Positions 8,394 to 17,378 of a DNA stretch of 50,419 nucleotides are shown piece after piece. Every line of letters begins with the position of its first letter. The stretch's first letter is position 1. The DNA is from Enterococcus durans NBRC 100479 = LMG 10746. Its GTDB lineage: Bacteria > Bacillota > Bacilli > Lactobacillales > Enterococcaceae. Under the pieces are notes generated by a model, which was not told the origin of the DNA, searched no databases, and worked only from the letters and a program-made list of their open reading frames with translations. Location of the stretch: contig NZ_BCQB01000021.1 of assembly GCF_001544215.1 (NCBI RefSeq), forward strand, positions 1 through 50,419. The letters are read 5' to 3'. A program made the position numbers and the translations under genes.

Positions 8394-9680
8394 TTATTCT
8401 GCTTCAGTTGCTGTACCAGTGATCAAATCGATTGCTTTTTTCATTGTTACATCGTGTTCTAACATATCATCTGTCAATACACGTTTGATTTGGTCGATTG
8501 GCATGTTGTAAGAATCAGCCAATTCTTGGATTTCTGCATTGATTTCTTCTTCAGTTGCTTCTAAGTTTTCAGCTTTAGCGATTGCTTCGATCACAAGGTT
8601 TGTTTTTGTACGAGTTTCCGCTTCACCTTCAAATTGTTTATGCAAGTCTTCTTCAGTAGAACCAGTTAATTGATAGTACATTTCTGGTGAGATTCCTTGA
8701 CGTTGCATATTGTTCAAGAATTCGTCCATTGAACGGTGTACTTCATCGTGGACCATTACGTGTGGAAGGTCAACGATTTCTGCATTTTCAACAGCTAAAC
8801 GGATAGCAGCTTCGTCTTTTGCATCATCTGCTGCTTTTTCTTTTGCTTCAGTTAATTCTTTAAGATATTTTTCTTTTAATTCAGCCAATGTAGATACTTC
8901 ATCATCCACATCTTTTGCAAATTCATCGTCTAATTCAGGAACTTCTTTTGATTTTACTTCATGAACAGTCACTTTGAAGACTGCTTCTTTTCCAGCTAGA
9001 TCTTCTGCTTGATAATCTTCTGGGAATGTCACAGTTACATCTAGGCTTTCTCCTGATTTTTTACCAACAAGTTGTTCTTCAAATCCAGGAATGAATGAGC
9101 CAGAACCTAATTCAAGTGAGTAGTTTTCACCTTTTCCACCGTCAAAAGCTTCGCCATCAACGAAACCTTCAAAATCGATCACTACTGTATCGCCATCTTC
9201 TGCTGCAGCGTCTTCTTTGATCACTAATTCAGCTTGTGCTTCTTGTTCGCGTTTGATACGTTCTTCAAGGTCTGCTTCTGTTACTTCACGGTCTTGTTTT
9301 TCAACGACTAAGTCTTTATATTGACCTAATTTCACTTCAGGTTTCACTGTTACTTCAGCAGTGATCACCCAGTCTTGGCCTTTTTCCATACTTTCAACAT
9401 CAATTTGAGGTTGAGATACAGGGTCAATTCCAGCTTCTTTAACAGCAGCTTCATAAGCTTCTGGTAAAACAGCATTCAATGCATCTTCATAAAGTGCTTC
9501 TTCACCATACATACGATTAAATACTTGACGAGAAACTTTTCCTTTACGGAATCCTGGTACATTCAAGTTTCCTTTAACTTTATTAAACGCAGTTGTTAGT
9601 CCTTTTTGGATTTCATCTTGCGCAATCGTAAATTTTAAAACACCATCATTTGTGCCTTTTTTTTCAAATGTTGCAGTCAT
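8394..9680 (-). CDS. tig: Trigger factor (ribosome-associated chaperone and prolyl isomerase)
   Basis: Binds nascent chains at the ribosome exit tunnel. The 428-aa protein has the N-terminal ribosome-binding domain with the signature GFRKGK at about 44-49, a central FKBP-type prolyl isomerase domain at about 150-245 ([17 protein letters not shown]), and a long helical Glu/Ala/Lys-rich C-terminal chaperone domain. The ATG has GGAGGG 8 nt upstream. It is monocistronic, with its own promoter and a strong terminator before clpX. Confidence 0.97.
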   Translation of the reverse strand: MTATFEKKGTNDGVLKFTIAQDEIQKGLTTAFNKVKGNLNVPGFRKGKVSRQVFNRMYGEEALYEDALNAVLPEAYEAAVKEAGIDPVSQPQIDVESMEKGQDWVITAEVTVKPEVKLGQYKDLVVEKQDREVTEADLEERIKREQEAQAELVIKEDAAAEDGDTVVIDFEGFVDGEAFDGGKGENYSLELGSGSFIPGFEEQLVGKKSGESLDVTVTFPEDYQAEDLAGKEAVFKVTVHEVKSKEVPELDDEFAKDVDDEVSTLAELKEKYLKELTEAKEKAADDAKDEAAIRLAVENAEIVDLPHVMVHDEVHRSMDEFLNNMQRQGISPEMYYQLTGSTEEDLHKQFEGEAETRTKTNLVIEAIAKAENLEATEEEINAEIQELADSYNMPIDQIKRVLTDDMLEHDVTMKKAIDLITGTATEAE

Positions 9681-9743
9681 TTAATTCCCTCCGAGTTTAG
9701 AAATTCATTTTATACATCAAAAACGTTTCATGCATACCTTTAA

Positions 9744-9772
9744 ATAGTACACTAACCCTCTCAAATTGTAAA
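9744..9772 (-). promoter_or_regulatory. Promoter of tig
   Basis: On the minus strand TTTACA and TACTAT are separated by 17 bp, about 65 bp before the tig start codon. This is a good vegetative sigma-A promoter. Confidence 0.65.
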
Positions 9773-9819
9773 CATATTGAGTGACTAGAATCCCCGTTTT
9801 TCATGACTTTTTTATCTTT

Positions 9820-10767
9820 TTAGTATCTGATCCCCTCTTGTAAGATCATCATTTCTTTCAAAATATCCGCTCTTTTATTCATGAATTCTGCTATTTCTAC
9901 TTCTGTGTAGTCCGCAGGTAGGTCGTTGCGGTATACTGCTACAGTTAAGTTGAACCAGCTGTTGGGATCATTGATATATGTATCATAGATCGGATAAACG
10001 AGCGCAGATTGCATAGCAAACTCTTCTTTCAAAACTGTGCTTAAAAATGCGTCTTGGTTCTCAAATTCTTCTGCTAATCGACGAAGCTCTTGATAAGCAG
10101 GCTGGTTTTCTGGCATAGGCAGTGACTTAGGAATGAATTGGACTAATGTTTCGTCGATTGTCAAATACGAAATAGGATGACACTCTTTCACTTGGGTCAG
10201 TGATTCGAGCATCTTCGCTCTCGCCAATAACTGGACTTCAGGCATAATGATCAATTTTGTTACTACCTGAACAAATTCATGGTAGGGTAACTCTTCGATT
10301 TTTTTGATCATCAATAACTGTTCAGCCGGTGCCATTGTAGGTAATAACTCTGCCAAACGGTGGATTTCTCGAATATTTTGCCGTTCCATTTGGCTGGAAA
10401 ATTGCTCCGCTTGTTGGACTTTATTGATAATAGACTGTTCAAATTCTTCTGGGAAAGTACAACTTGCAATCAATTTGCGGACATACAAAAAATCATTGTT
10501 TGCGATCAATAGATCAAAATAAAATCCAGCAAATTCTTCGCTTGCCAGATATTCACTTTCATGAAGCACTGCTTGACTCAACGCTTCTTGTTTTTCATCA
10601 AGTTCAAATAGACAAAAGACTAGCAGACTATTTGCCTCAAATTTAGGTTCTAGGTCATATGCCCGTAACAATAGTTCTTTCGCCTGTGTGTACCGGTGGT
10701 CTGCTAAGGCTTGTTGCGCAATACGCATCAGATTTTCATATTTATCTGGAAAATCAATTTGGTCCAC
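9820..10767 (-). CDS. TPR-repeat cytoplasmic protein, unknown role
   Basis: A 315-aa soluble protein with tetratricopeptide-like helical pairs in the N-terminal third (YENLMRIAQQALADHRYTQA, then ELLLRAYDLEP, then a block ending EKQEALSQAV). The rest is helical and acidic without a motif I recognise. It starts at GTG 10767, supported by AAGGAGG 8 nt upstream. TPR folds mediate protein-protein contacts; the partner cannot be read from the sequence. Bacillus-group genomes have similar TPR proteins of unknown function. It lies downstream of the RDD protein in the same direction but behind a strong terminator, so it probably has its own transcript. Confidence 0.8.
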   Translation of the reverse strand: MDQIDFPDKYENLMRIAQQALADHRYTQAKELLLRAYDLEPKFEANSLLVFCLFELDEKQEALSQAVLHESEYLASEEFAGFYFDLLIANNDFLYVRKLIASCTFPEEFEQSIINKVQQAEQFSSQMERQNIREIHRLAELLPTMAPAEQLLMIKKIEELPYHEFVQVVTKLIIMPEVQLLARAKMLESLTQVKECHPISYLTIDETLVQFIPKSLPMPENQPAYQELRRLAEEFENQDAFLSTVLKEEFAMQSALVYPIYDTYINDPNSWFNLTVAVYRNDLPADYTEVEIAEFMNKRADILKEMMILQEGIRY

Positions 10768-10811
10768 TTCTTCCCCCTCCTTTCAGTTCATCGCTTCCAA
10801 TAGTAGCAAAT

Positions 10812-10856
10812 AAAAAAAATCATGACAATATTTTTTGTATTATCATGATTTTTTTA
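10812..10856. terminator. Strong terminator after the sppA/RDD operon
   Basis: AAAAAATCATGACAATA pairs with TATTATCATGATTTTTT around a short loop, with A/T runs on both sides. It ends the leftward sppA-RDD transcript and would also work rightwards. Confidence 0.9.
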
Positions 10857-10858
10857 TG

Positions 10859-11521
10859 TTATGCATTCACTTCTTGGTTGAAAGCCTTGATCAAATTGAT
10901 CGTTACAACACTCGTATTTGAGAAGTAATCACCAATATGCTGTTTTTTCTTGCTAAAGATAACTGGCAGATAACCTATAAACAACAATGGAAATTTTAGT
11001 ATGAATCGGCATGCACCTTCTCTAACCAAAACAGTCGACCAACTTAATTCTGTCTCGTCAAAACCAACTACACGAATGCCAAAAATCATTTTGCCGATCG
11101 TTTGTCCATGGTTCAGTTTCGTCAATAAAACAAAATAAGCTAAATAAATGACCAATGCCGCTCCACCATAGAAACTTAGGTAAGAATCCGCATAATCGAT
11201 CCAACCAAGATTCAAAGCGATACCTAACGTCAATCGAGTAATTGAACCTATACATAACAAATCAATCAAAAAGGCACCAAGCCTTACCCAAAACCCAGCA
11301 TAAAAATACTTTGGGAAATCATTGACTTTTGGAACTTCTGGTCGTTCTTTTGTATACCTTTGCCAATTTTTCTGTTTCGTCTCAATTTCACTTTCCGTCA
11401 AAGGACGTTCTTTAAAAGATTGGAGAACTTTTTGAGAGAAATTAGGATCAGGTCCAACTGCTGGACGGTCATGATGCTCTTGCTCAGCTTTTGTTTGGTC
11501 CTCTTCTAAATGTTCAGACAT
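10859..11521 (-). CDS. RDD family membrane protein
   Basis: A 220-aa protein with an acidic cytoplasmic N-terminus of about 75 residues, then an RDD domain. The motif region FWVRLGAFLIDLLCIG (about 78-93) carries the Arg and Asp, further hydrophobic segments follow near 100-120 and 125-140, then GQTIGKMIFGIRVV and a last helix near 180-195. RDD proteins are small membrane proteins of mostly unknown function; some are implicated in Na+/H+ transport. The start has GGAGGTG 7 nt upstream, and the stop of sppA lies inside that ribosome binding site, so translation is coupled to SppA. Confidence 0.88.
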   Translation of the reverse strand: MSEHLEEDQTKAEQEHHDRPAVGPDPNFSQKVLQSFKERPLTESEIETKQKNWQRYTKERPEVPKVNDFPKYFYAGFWVRLGAFLIDLLCIGSITRLTLGIALNLGWIDYADSYLSFYGGAALVIYLAYFVLLTKLNHGQTIGKMIFGIRVVGFDETELSWSTVLVREGACRFILKFPLLFIGYLPVIFSKKKQHIGDYFSNTSVVTINLIKAFNQEVNA

Positions 11522-11523
11522 TC

Positions 11524-12552
11524 TTACTCACCTCCGTAATAATACATTGCTTTTGGTGATTCCGCTGTCCCAAGATTTTCAAGAAGTGTCAAGATCTGAT
11601 TGGTTTCTGAAGCTTTTAATCCTTGGAATTGAGCTAATTTAGAACCTAGCCACGTATTAGCAAAACCAGTAGAACTAGCGGAATATTCAACTAACTGTGC
11701 ATTTTCTAGTTTTTGTTCTTTACGCATTGCTTTTAGTGCATCCTCTGGATAAGCAATCTCATCGACTAAACCAATTTCTTTCGCTTGTGCCCCATCATAG
11801 ATACGGCCGTCAGCAATCTGTTTCACTTCAGATTCTGTTTTGTGTCTTCCTTCGCTGACTACCTTCACAAACCGATTATAAGCACTATTGATGTACGCTT
11901 GAAGTACTTCTTGGTCTTCTTTCGTTGGTGGTCTAGTACTTGACCCCATATCTTTGAGCGCACCACTCTTCACAGTCGTATCTTCCACTCCGAGCTTTTC
12001 CAATAAGCCTGAATAATTCAAACCAGACATGATTACTCCAATCGATCCAGTAACCGTTTCGTCTGTTGCAAATATTTTGTCTGCTTGCGCAGAGATGTAA
12101 TAGCCACCACTGGCTGCTGTGTTTTTCATACTCACATACATCGGGATTTTTCGATCTGTACGAATATCTTTCAATGTCTTAGCAATTTCGGCGCTTTCAT
12201 AAACGCCGCCTCCTGGAGAATTCACTTCTAAAAAGATTCCCTTTACACTCTTGTCTTCTTGAATTGCTTTTAATTGTTCCATAAAGTTTTCATGGTTGTA
12301 TCCTTCTGATGCAAACAGTCCCGATGAACCACCACTGGCTATCGTGCCATCAACAGTCAGTTTCACGATTTTTTCTGTACTATCCCCATCTTCAAGCACA
12401 GTTGGAGTCAATTCATCACTTCCATAAAGCAGACTATTCAAGCCAGTCATTTGTGTTTCTTCTTTCTCTTTCGTAGTTAAACTTGACGAGACTAACGAGA
12501 TGACCAACAACCCAGCAGCAATCAAAACGGCGATCCAACGCTTTTTATTCAT
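11524..12552 (-). CDS. sppA: Signal peptide peptidase SppA, short form
   Basis: Membrane-anchored serine protease that degrades released signal peptides. The 342-aa protein has an N-terminal hydrophobic anchor (about 6-24) and the single SppA domain of Gram-positive forms. The Ser-Lys dyad is visible: Ser148 in NTAASGGYY and Lys200 in KSGALKDMGS, close to S147/K199 of the Bacillus enzyme. NSPGGGVYES near 111-120 is the oxyanion region. AGGAGA precedes the ATG by 8 nt. It lies 12 nt after the small acidic gene and is coupled to the RDD gene, forming a three-gene operon. Bacillus sppA is linked to lantibiotic resistance, which may hold here. Confidence 0.95.
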   Translation of the reverse strand: MNKKRWIAVLIAAGLLVISLVSSSLTTKEKEETQMTGLNSLLYGSDELTPTVLEDGDSTEKIVKLTVDGTIASGGSSGLFASEGYNHENFMEQLKAIQEDKSVKGIFLEVNSPGGGVYESAEIAKTLKDIRTDRKIPMYVSMKNTAASGGYYISAQADKIFATDETVTGSIGVIMSGLNYSGLLEKLGVEDTTVKSGALKDMGSSTRPPTKEDQEVLQAYINSAYNRFVKVVSEGRHKTESEVKQIADGRIYDGAQAKEIGLVDEIAYPEDALKAMRKEQKLENAQLVEYSASSTGFANTWLGSKLAQFQGLKASETNQILTLLENLGTAESPKAMYYYGGE

Positions 12553-12564
12553 ACGACTTCTCTC

Positions 12565-12855
12565 CTAATATAAATTTTTGATGACGATCACTTTTTCTTT
12601 TTTCTCTTCAGCATTCATTTTCTCTGCTTTTTCTTCTAATGCATAACCAATAAATTTTTCTTTTGTAAATTCATCTTCTACTGCAAAACGTTGTGCATCC
12701 TCCACTGCTAACGCGTCAGGAGAGATTTCTTGGATACTATCCCAACCTGTATCCAAAAATATTTTCGTTTCATCAGTGATCTCACTTGTTTTTTCAAGTT
12801 CGGCTAAACGTTGTTTCAACTGACCCAATGTCATGATTTCTATTTGCGCTTCCAT
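12565..12855 (-). CDS. Small acidic hypothetical protein
   Basis: A 96-aa, Glu/Lys-rich protein starting MEAQIEIMTLGQLKQRLAEL. It has no signal peptide or membrane segment. The start is well supported: AAAGGAGG lies 7 nt before the ATG. The residues around 28-47 (FLDTGWDSIQEISPDAL) and the predicted short strands and helices suggest a small soluble domain, but I recognise no family. It is the first gene of the operon with sppA and the RDD gene; no function can be given from context alone. Confidence 0.8.
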   Translation of the reverse strand: MEAQIEIMTLGQLKQRLAELEKTSEITDETKIFLDTGWDSIQEISPDALAVEDAQRFAVEDEFTKEKFIGYALEEKAEKMNAEEKKEKVIVIKNLY

Positions 12856-12981
12856 TTTGCTCCTCCTTTTGTTTCTTAAATATTATTGTACCGAACTATT
12901 CAAAAAGATGATAGCTAAAATTAGGAATTTTACCAGTTACGCCGACCATATATATACCAATTATATTTTTTTGCTTATCCA

Positions 12982-13011
12982 TTGACAAAACCAACATAAA
13001 AAAGTTATTAT
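12982..13011 (+). promoter_or_regulatory. Promoter of glmS
   Basis: TTGACA (12982-12987), 18 bp, TATTAT (13006-13011). Transcription would begin near 13018, so the ribozyme lies entirely within the 5' untranslated region of about 230 nt. Confidence 0.75.
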
Positions 13012-13059
13012 TTTAGATGTTTCCAGAAAAAATATTAAAAGGTGGTACGAATAGACCAT

Positions 13060-13215
13060 TAACGGAATAGCGCCTGATCTGTAGCGACAGATGACGAGGA
13101 AGAGGTTTATCGAAATTTCGGCGGGTGACCTCAGGGAATGCACTCTATAGGATATTCAAAAAAACTATCTGTGAGGATAGAACAAAGGAATATTCATGCA
13201 GCTGGAAACTTTCTT
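13060..13215 (+). ncRNA. glmS ribozyme-riboswitch
   Basis: The conserved core is unmistakable: AGCGCC at 13069-13074, where self-cleavage occurs between A13069 and G13070; ACGAGGAAGAGG at 13093-13104; and TCGAAATTTCGGCGGGTG just after. A P4-type hairpin follows. Glucosamine-6-phosphate acts as the cofactor that activates cleavage, which destabilises the mRNA and lowers GlmS synthesis. It sits 40-180 nt upstream of glmS, the expected place. A further CTTTCT/AGAAAG helix lies just before the ribosome binding site. Confidence 0.96.
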
Positions 13216-13249
13216 AATGAGATTATTATAGAAAGTAGGATGTTTTTTT

Positions 13250-15058
13250 ATGTGTGGAATTGTTGGAATGATAGGTTTAGAAAATGTAACTCCTGGTTTG
13301 ATCAACGGACTTGAAAAATTAGAATACCGTGGCTACGATTCAGCTGGTATCTTTATTGCAAATGATGAAGCAGATTACTTGATCAAGGCGCAGGGCAGAA
13401 TCCAAAATCTAAAGGATAAATTAACAGATGAAATGATCGGCTCCATCGGTATTGGCCATACAAGATGGGCAACTCACGGTGAACCGACTGAAGAAAATGC
13501 ACATCCGCATACTTCACAAACAGGTCGTTTCGTTCTTGTCCATAACGGTGTGATCGAAAATTTTGAAGAAATAAAAACAAATTATTTAGCAAACGATACT
13601 TTTGTTGGAGAAACAGATACAGAGATCGTTGCTCATTTGATCGAATTTTTCGCAGATCAAGGATGGCCTACAAAAGTAGCATTCACTAAAGCATTACAAT
13701 TGATCAAAGGTTCTTATGCTTTTGCATTGATAGACAGAACTCTTCCTAACACGATCTTCGTAGCAAAAAATAAAAGCCCTTTATTGATTGGCTTAGGGGA
13801 TGGGTTCAATGTAGTTGCTAGCGACGCAATGGCAATGCTTTCTTATACTAGAGAGTTCATCGAAATCGAAGATGGTGAAGTAGTCATCGTAACAAAAGAC
13901 GATATATCTATCCAAACAATTGACGGTATTTCTGTGGATCGCCCTTCTTTCGAGGCACAGATCGATGCAACAGACATCGAAAAAGGCACATATCCTTACT
14001 ATATGCTGAAAGAAATCGATGAACAGCCCATCGTGATGAGAAAAATTATCCAAGCATATACGAACCAACAGCATCAAATTGTGATGGATGAAAAAATGTT
14101 AGCTACCGCGAAAGAAAGTGATCGGATTTTCATCGTAGCTTGCGGAACGAGCTATCATGCGGGCCTAGCAGGTAAGCCAATACTCGAAAAATTGACGAAT
14201 ATTCCTGTAGAAGTCCACTTAGCTAGTGAATTTGGTTATTCGATGCCTTTACTTTCAGAAAAACCATTTTTTGTTTTCTTAAGTCAAAGTGGTGAAACAG
14301 CTGACAGTCGTCAGGTTTTAGTTAAAATCAATCAACTAGGACATCCTACATTGACGATCACAAACGTTCCAGGTTCAACTTTATCAAGAGAAGCTTCTTT
14401 CACTCTTCTATTACATGCGGGACCTGAAATCGCTGTTGCATCAACCAAAGCCTATACAGCACAAATTGCTGTACTTGCACTGTTGGCGAAGGGCATTGGT
14501 GAAACAAAACAATTAACAAATGCACAAACATTCGATATTAGCCATGAACTTGGTATTGTAGCAAATGCCATGGAAGAGATCATCACACAAAAAGATGAAC
14601 TGCATCAACTTGCTGCAGAGTATTTGACAGATACTCGAAATGCGTTTTATATCGGACGCGGAGCTGATTACGCTGTTTCACTGGAAGCTGCTTTGAAATT
14701 AAAGGAAATCAGCTATATCCAAGCGGAAGGATTTGCAGCCGGTGAATTAAAACACGGAACGATCGCTTTGATCGAAGAAGGAACACCAGTGATTGGGATC
14801 ATTAGCGAGGCGGTTACTGGATCACATACAAGAGGTAATTTGAGAGAAGTAGAAAGCCGTGGAGCGAAAACATTAGTGATTGCGGCAAAGGGACTGGAAA
14901 CGGAACAAGACCAACTCGTTCTTCCTGTGGTCCATCCATTATTGACACCATTGGCTACAGTTATCCCTACTCAATTAATTGCCTATTATGCCACACTTCT
15001 AAGAGGATTAGACGTCGATAAACCACGTAATCTCGCAAAATCAGTAACAGTAGAATGA
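13250..15058 (+). CDS. glmS: Glutamine--fructose-6-phosphate aminotransferase (isomerizing)
   Basis: Makes glucosamine-6-phosphate from fructose-6-phosphate and glutamine, the entry step to UDP-GlcNAc. The 602-aa protein has the class II glutamine amidotransferase domain with nucleophile Cys2 (MCGIVGMIG), GHTRWATHG near 72-80, then two SIS domains ([11 protein letters not shown] and [10 protein letters not shown] in the first) and the C-terminal [12 protein letters not shown] that closes the active site. AGGATG lies 8 nt before the ATG. It is controlled by the ribozyme upstream. It acts just before GlmM, encoded about 2.3 kb downstream on the other strand. Confidence 0.98.
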   Translation: MCGIVGMIGLENVTPGLINGLEKLEYRGYDSAGIFIANDEADYLIKAQGRIQNLKDKLTDEMIGSIGIGHTRWATHGEPTEENAHPHTSQTGRFVLVHNGVIENFEEIKTNYLANDTFVGETDTEIVAHLIEFFADQGWPTKVAFTKALQLIKGSYAFALIDRTLPNTIFVAKNKSPLLIGLGDGFNVVASDAMAMLSYTREFIEIEDGEVVIVTKDDISIQTIDGISVDRPSFEAQIDATDIEKGTYPYYMLKEIDEQPIVMRKIIQAYTNQQHQIVMDEKMLATAKESDRIFIVACGTSYHAGLAGKPILEKLTNIPVEVHLASEFGYSMPLLSEKPFFVFLSQSGETADSRQVLVKINQLGHPTLTITNVPGSTLSREASFTLLLHAGPEIAVASTKAYTAQIAVLALLAKGIGETKQLTNAQTFDISHELGIVANAMEEIITQKDELHQLAAEYLTDTRNAFYIGRGADYAVSLEAALKLKEISYIQAEGFAAGELKHGTIALIEEGTPVIGIISEAVTGSHTRGNLREVESRGAKTLVIAAKGLETEQDQLVLPVVHPLLTPLATVIPTQLIAYYATLLRGLDVDKPRNLAKSVTVE

Positions 15059-15062
15059 CAAA

Positions 15063-15181
15063 AAACAGTCGAGGCAGAAGTATTTCACTCCGAACATCAG
15101 GACGGATTCACAGAAATCACTTTTCGATATTTTGTGAATTGTGACTTATTTTCTCAACAACATGCTTCTGCCTTACTGTTT
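15063..15181. repeat. Long palindromic intergenic element (copy A), also terminator for the surface protein
   Basis: Outer arms AAACAG...AGGCAGAAG (from 15063) pair with CTTCTGCCT...CTGTTT (to 15181). An inner stem pairs GATTCACA with TGTGAAT around 15104-15140. On the minus strand the outer arm is followed by TTTTTTG, so it can terminate the surface-protein transcript. The same plan, with shared blocks GCAGAAG, ACTCC, ATTCACA and CTTATTT, recurs at 25740-25850. Confidence 0.7.
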
Positions 15182-15191
15182 ATGTGTATAC

Positions 15192-15244
15192 AGATTCTGA
15201 GACAAAAAGTATTACTTGCTTTTGTACCAGAATCTTTTTTATTT
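15192..15244 (+). terminator. Terminator of glmS
   Basis: AGATTCTG (15192-15199) pairs with CAGAATCT (15228-15235), extended by ACAAAAAG/CTTTTGT, followed on the plus strand by TTTTTATTTT. It overlaps the stop codon of the convergent surface-protein gene. Confidence 0.85.
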
Positions 15245-16948
15245 TCTCCGTTTTCTTATATAAAACAAACACAAACTAATTACTGTTATACCCACGCCAC
15301 TCATCTTTACAAGTGCGTTCTTTTGTGTACCGGTCATTGGCAATTTTTTAACACTATCTTTAGTCAATATTTTACTGATTTTTTGTATTGCCTCTGCAGT
15401 TAGATTAAGTGAATGATCTACGGGGCGATTCTTCTCTTGATTTATCATCCCCGTTTGTTCTTTCTCCATTTTGTTATCAGAAGCATCTACTGTTGAGTTG
15501 CCTATATTCTCTTTTTGTGGAGGTTGAGGCACGCTTGGAGAAGGTTTTTCTTCTTTCGGTTTTTCTTCTTTCGGCTTTTCTTCTACTATTGGAGGAAGGG
15601 TTGTTCCTTTGGTCGTGATGAGCAACGCTTTAGATGCCACCGATACATTTCCAGCATGATCACAGGCGGTTATTGTATAATAATATTTTGTTTTTTCAGA
15701 TAAATTCGTATCTGTATAGGATAAGGTATCGCCTGGAAGACTACCGACCAAAATACTATTTCGATACACTTGGTAACTTCTAATGCCACTCTCATCACTG
15801 GAAGCTTCCCAAAGTAAGGTCACTTTATTTTCTGTCACGACTGTCGCCCTTACATTCATCGGTGTCGTAGGCGGCTTGTGATCAACGATTCCCTTCGTTC
15901 TTACATTGATTCTATTGCTTACTTCTGACTGGTTCCCTGCTGCGTCAAAAGCCCGTACCTCATATGTATATTCAGCGTCTTCCGTCAACCCAGTATCAGT
16001 AAACTGTTCTCCTTGAACCTCTTGGACCAACTGTTTATCCCGATAAACACGATAGCCGGCTACACCGATATTATCTGTGGATGCCCCCCACGACAAACTC
16101 ACCGTATCTGTTGTCACATTCTCCACTTTTAGATTCAGAGGAATCGTAGGCGCCTCATCATCCACTGATACACTTGTTCGTGCAAAGACTTCATTGCTTG
16201 CTTCTGACTGATTCCCTGCTATGTCAAAAGCCCGTACCTCATATGTATATTCAGTGTCTTCCGTCAACCCAGTATCAGTAAACTGTTCTCCTTGAACCTC
16301 TTGGACCAACTGTTTATCCCGATAAACACGATAGCCGGCTACACCGATATTATCTGTGGATGCCCCCCACGACAAACTCACCGTATCAGAAGTAACACTT
16401 TCCACCAGTAAGTTTTGTGGAATCGATGGACTCTCCAGATCCAACCAAGCGGCTTGAATATTATCAAATTTAGCTTCACCATTGCCACTCGAAGCAAAGC
16501 GGATGACATAAGTATTCTCATCTGTTGGTGTTGTAAAAATAAATTCATGTTGTTTCCAAGCAATGTTATAATGCTTTTCTTCCTTCAGTGAATGGTATCC
16601 TTGGTCATGATTCAACGTGCCAAACTCGACAATCGCTGGAAAAACAGGATCACCAATCACGTAATACGCAAATCGATACGTAGAATTTGGTTTTAACTGA
16701 ACATATTGGAGGATATTTTCACCATTCGTTGCTTTTACATATTGATTGCCGTTACTATCCACTACCAGAGATGGGTTGTTTTCTCCAGGACTTGAAACGA
16801 TCCAATCTTTCAATCCTTCATTGAATTCTCCATTCTTGATGATCACCTCTTCAACTGATCCTTGTGTAGAAACGGCGACTGCTACAAAAGGTTTTATAAA
16901 AAGAAGTAGCATTGCAAATAAAGGCAGGTATTTCCTTATAGATTTCAT
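15239..16948 (-). CDS. LPxTG-anchored surface protein with three fibronectin type III domains
   Basis: Secreted protein covalently attached to the cell wall by sortase. The 569-aa sequence has a signal peptide (basic start, hydrophobic 8-26), an N-terminal jelly-roll-like, probably carbohydrate-binding region (about 35-170, with NGEFNEGLKDW), three FN3 domains (about 175-263, 268-356, 361-450), a proline/lysine/glutamate wall-spanning stretch with tandem EEKPK, and the sorting signal LPMTG, a hydrophobic helix and the tail IRKRRK. FN3 domains 1 and 2 are nearly identical. AAAGGAAA before the ATG is acceptable but widely spaced. It stands alone, convergent with glmS. The ligand is unknown; adhesion or a substrate-binding accessory role fits the architecture. 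Confidence 0.9.
   Translation of the reverse strand: MKSIRKYLPLFAMLLLFIKPFVAVAVSTQGSVEEVIIKNGEFNEGLKDWIVSSPGENNPSLVVDSNGNQYVKATNGENILQYVQLKPNSTYRFAYYVIGDPVFPAIVEFGTLNHDQGYHSLKEEKHYNIAWKQHEFIFTTPTDENTYVIRFASSGNGEAKFDNIQAAWLDLESPSIPQNLLVESVTSDTVSLSWGASTDNIGVAGYRVYRDKQLVQEVQGEQFTDTGLTEDTEYTYEVRAFDIAGNQSEASNEVFARTSVSVDDEAPTIPLNLKVENVTTDTVSLSWGASTDNIGVAGYRVYRDKQLVQEVQGEQFTDTGLTEDAEYTYEVRAFDAAGNQSEVSNRINVRTKGIVDHKPPTTPMNVRATVVTENKVTLLWEASSDESGIRSYQVYRNSILVGSLPGDTLSYTDTNLSEKTKYYYTITACDHAGNVSVASKALLITTKGTTLPPIVEEKPKEEKPKEEKPSPSVPQPPQKENIGNSTVDASDNKMEKEQTGMINQEKNRPVDHSLNLTAEAIQKISKILTKDSVKKLPMTGTQKNALVKMSGVGITVISLCLFYIRKRRK
15951..16387 (-). repeat. Near-identical repeats in the FN3 region
   Basis: The block at 15951-16108 is repeated at 16230-16387 with only a few substitutions, offset by exactly 279 bp (93 codons, one FN3 domain). 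Such identity points to recent duplication or gene conversion and gives a substrate for expansion or loss of domains. Confidence 0.9.
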
Positions 16949-17378
16949 CTTATCACTTTCCTTTCTGAGGGTATTATCGCTGTTAGTTTAATACATCTAG
17001 TGTTTTGGGAGACACTATTTTTCTTACATAAAGAAAATAAAGTTGGCACATAACAGTTGGCTGCATTAGAACACAGTACTTTGGAAATTCTCCTATCCAA
17101 CTAACTTTTCTATAACCTGGAAAGATGATCTAAAGAAATCGTGTAGGATTTGACTTGTATGATTGGTTTTTGTGTCTCCTGGTGTTTTTAAGAAAGAGCG
17201 GTCATTTTCAGTCTATCTCCTTTTTTGTACTACTCGTCCAACAAAAAAAGCAATCAACCTCAAAATTTGTTTTCCAAATTTAAAGATTGATTGCTTTTTT
17301 ATTTTAAAGCGATTCATTGACACCTTGGATAAAATCATTGATGTCGACTTATCACAAGAAAAATCACGTGACCAGATA
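16949..17378. other. Intergenic region between the surface protein and glmM
   Basis: About 430 bp without a credible gene. It must hold the promoter of the leftward surface-protein gene, but I find no clear pair of hexamers. A small AGTGT/ACACT hairpin lies near 16998-17015. The glmM terminator lies at the right end. A 74-codon rightward frame from 17163 has no ribosome binding site and runs through the terminator, so it is discounted. Confidence 0.5.
17241..17301 (-). terminator. Terminator of the cdaA-cdaR-glmM operon
   Basis: AAAAAAAGCAATCAACCT pairs with AGATTGATTGCTTTTTT, with inner AAATTTG/CAAATTT pairing. On the minus strand it ends in TTTTTTTG. It lies about 80 nt beyond the glmM stop. 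Confidence 0.88.

Noticed and set aside
15951-16387. Assembly duplication
   Set aside because: The two copies differ at several positions and the frame is kept, so a real domain duplication is more likely than an artefact.
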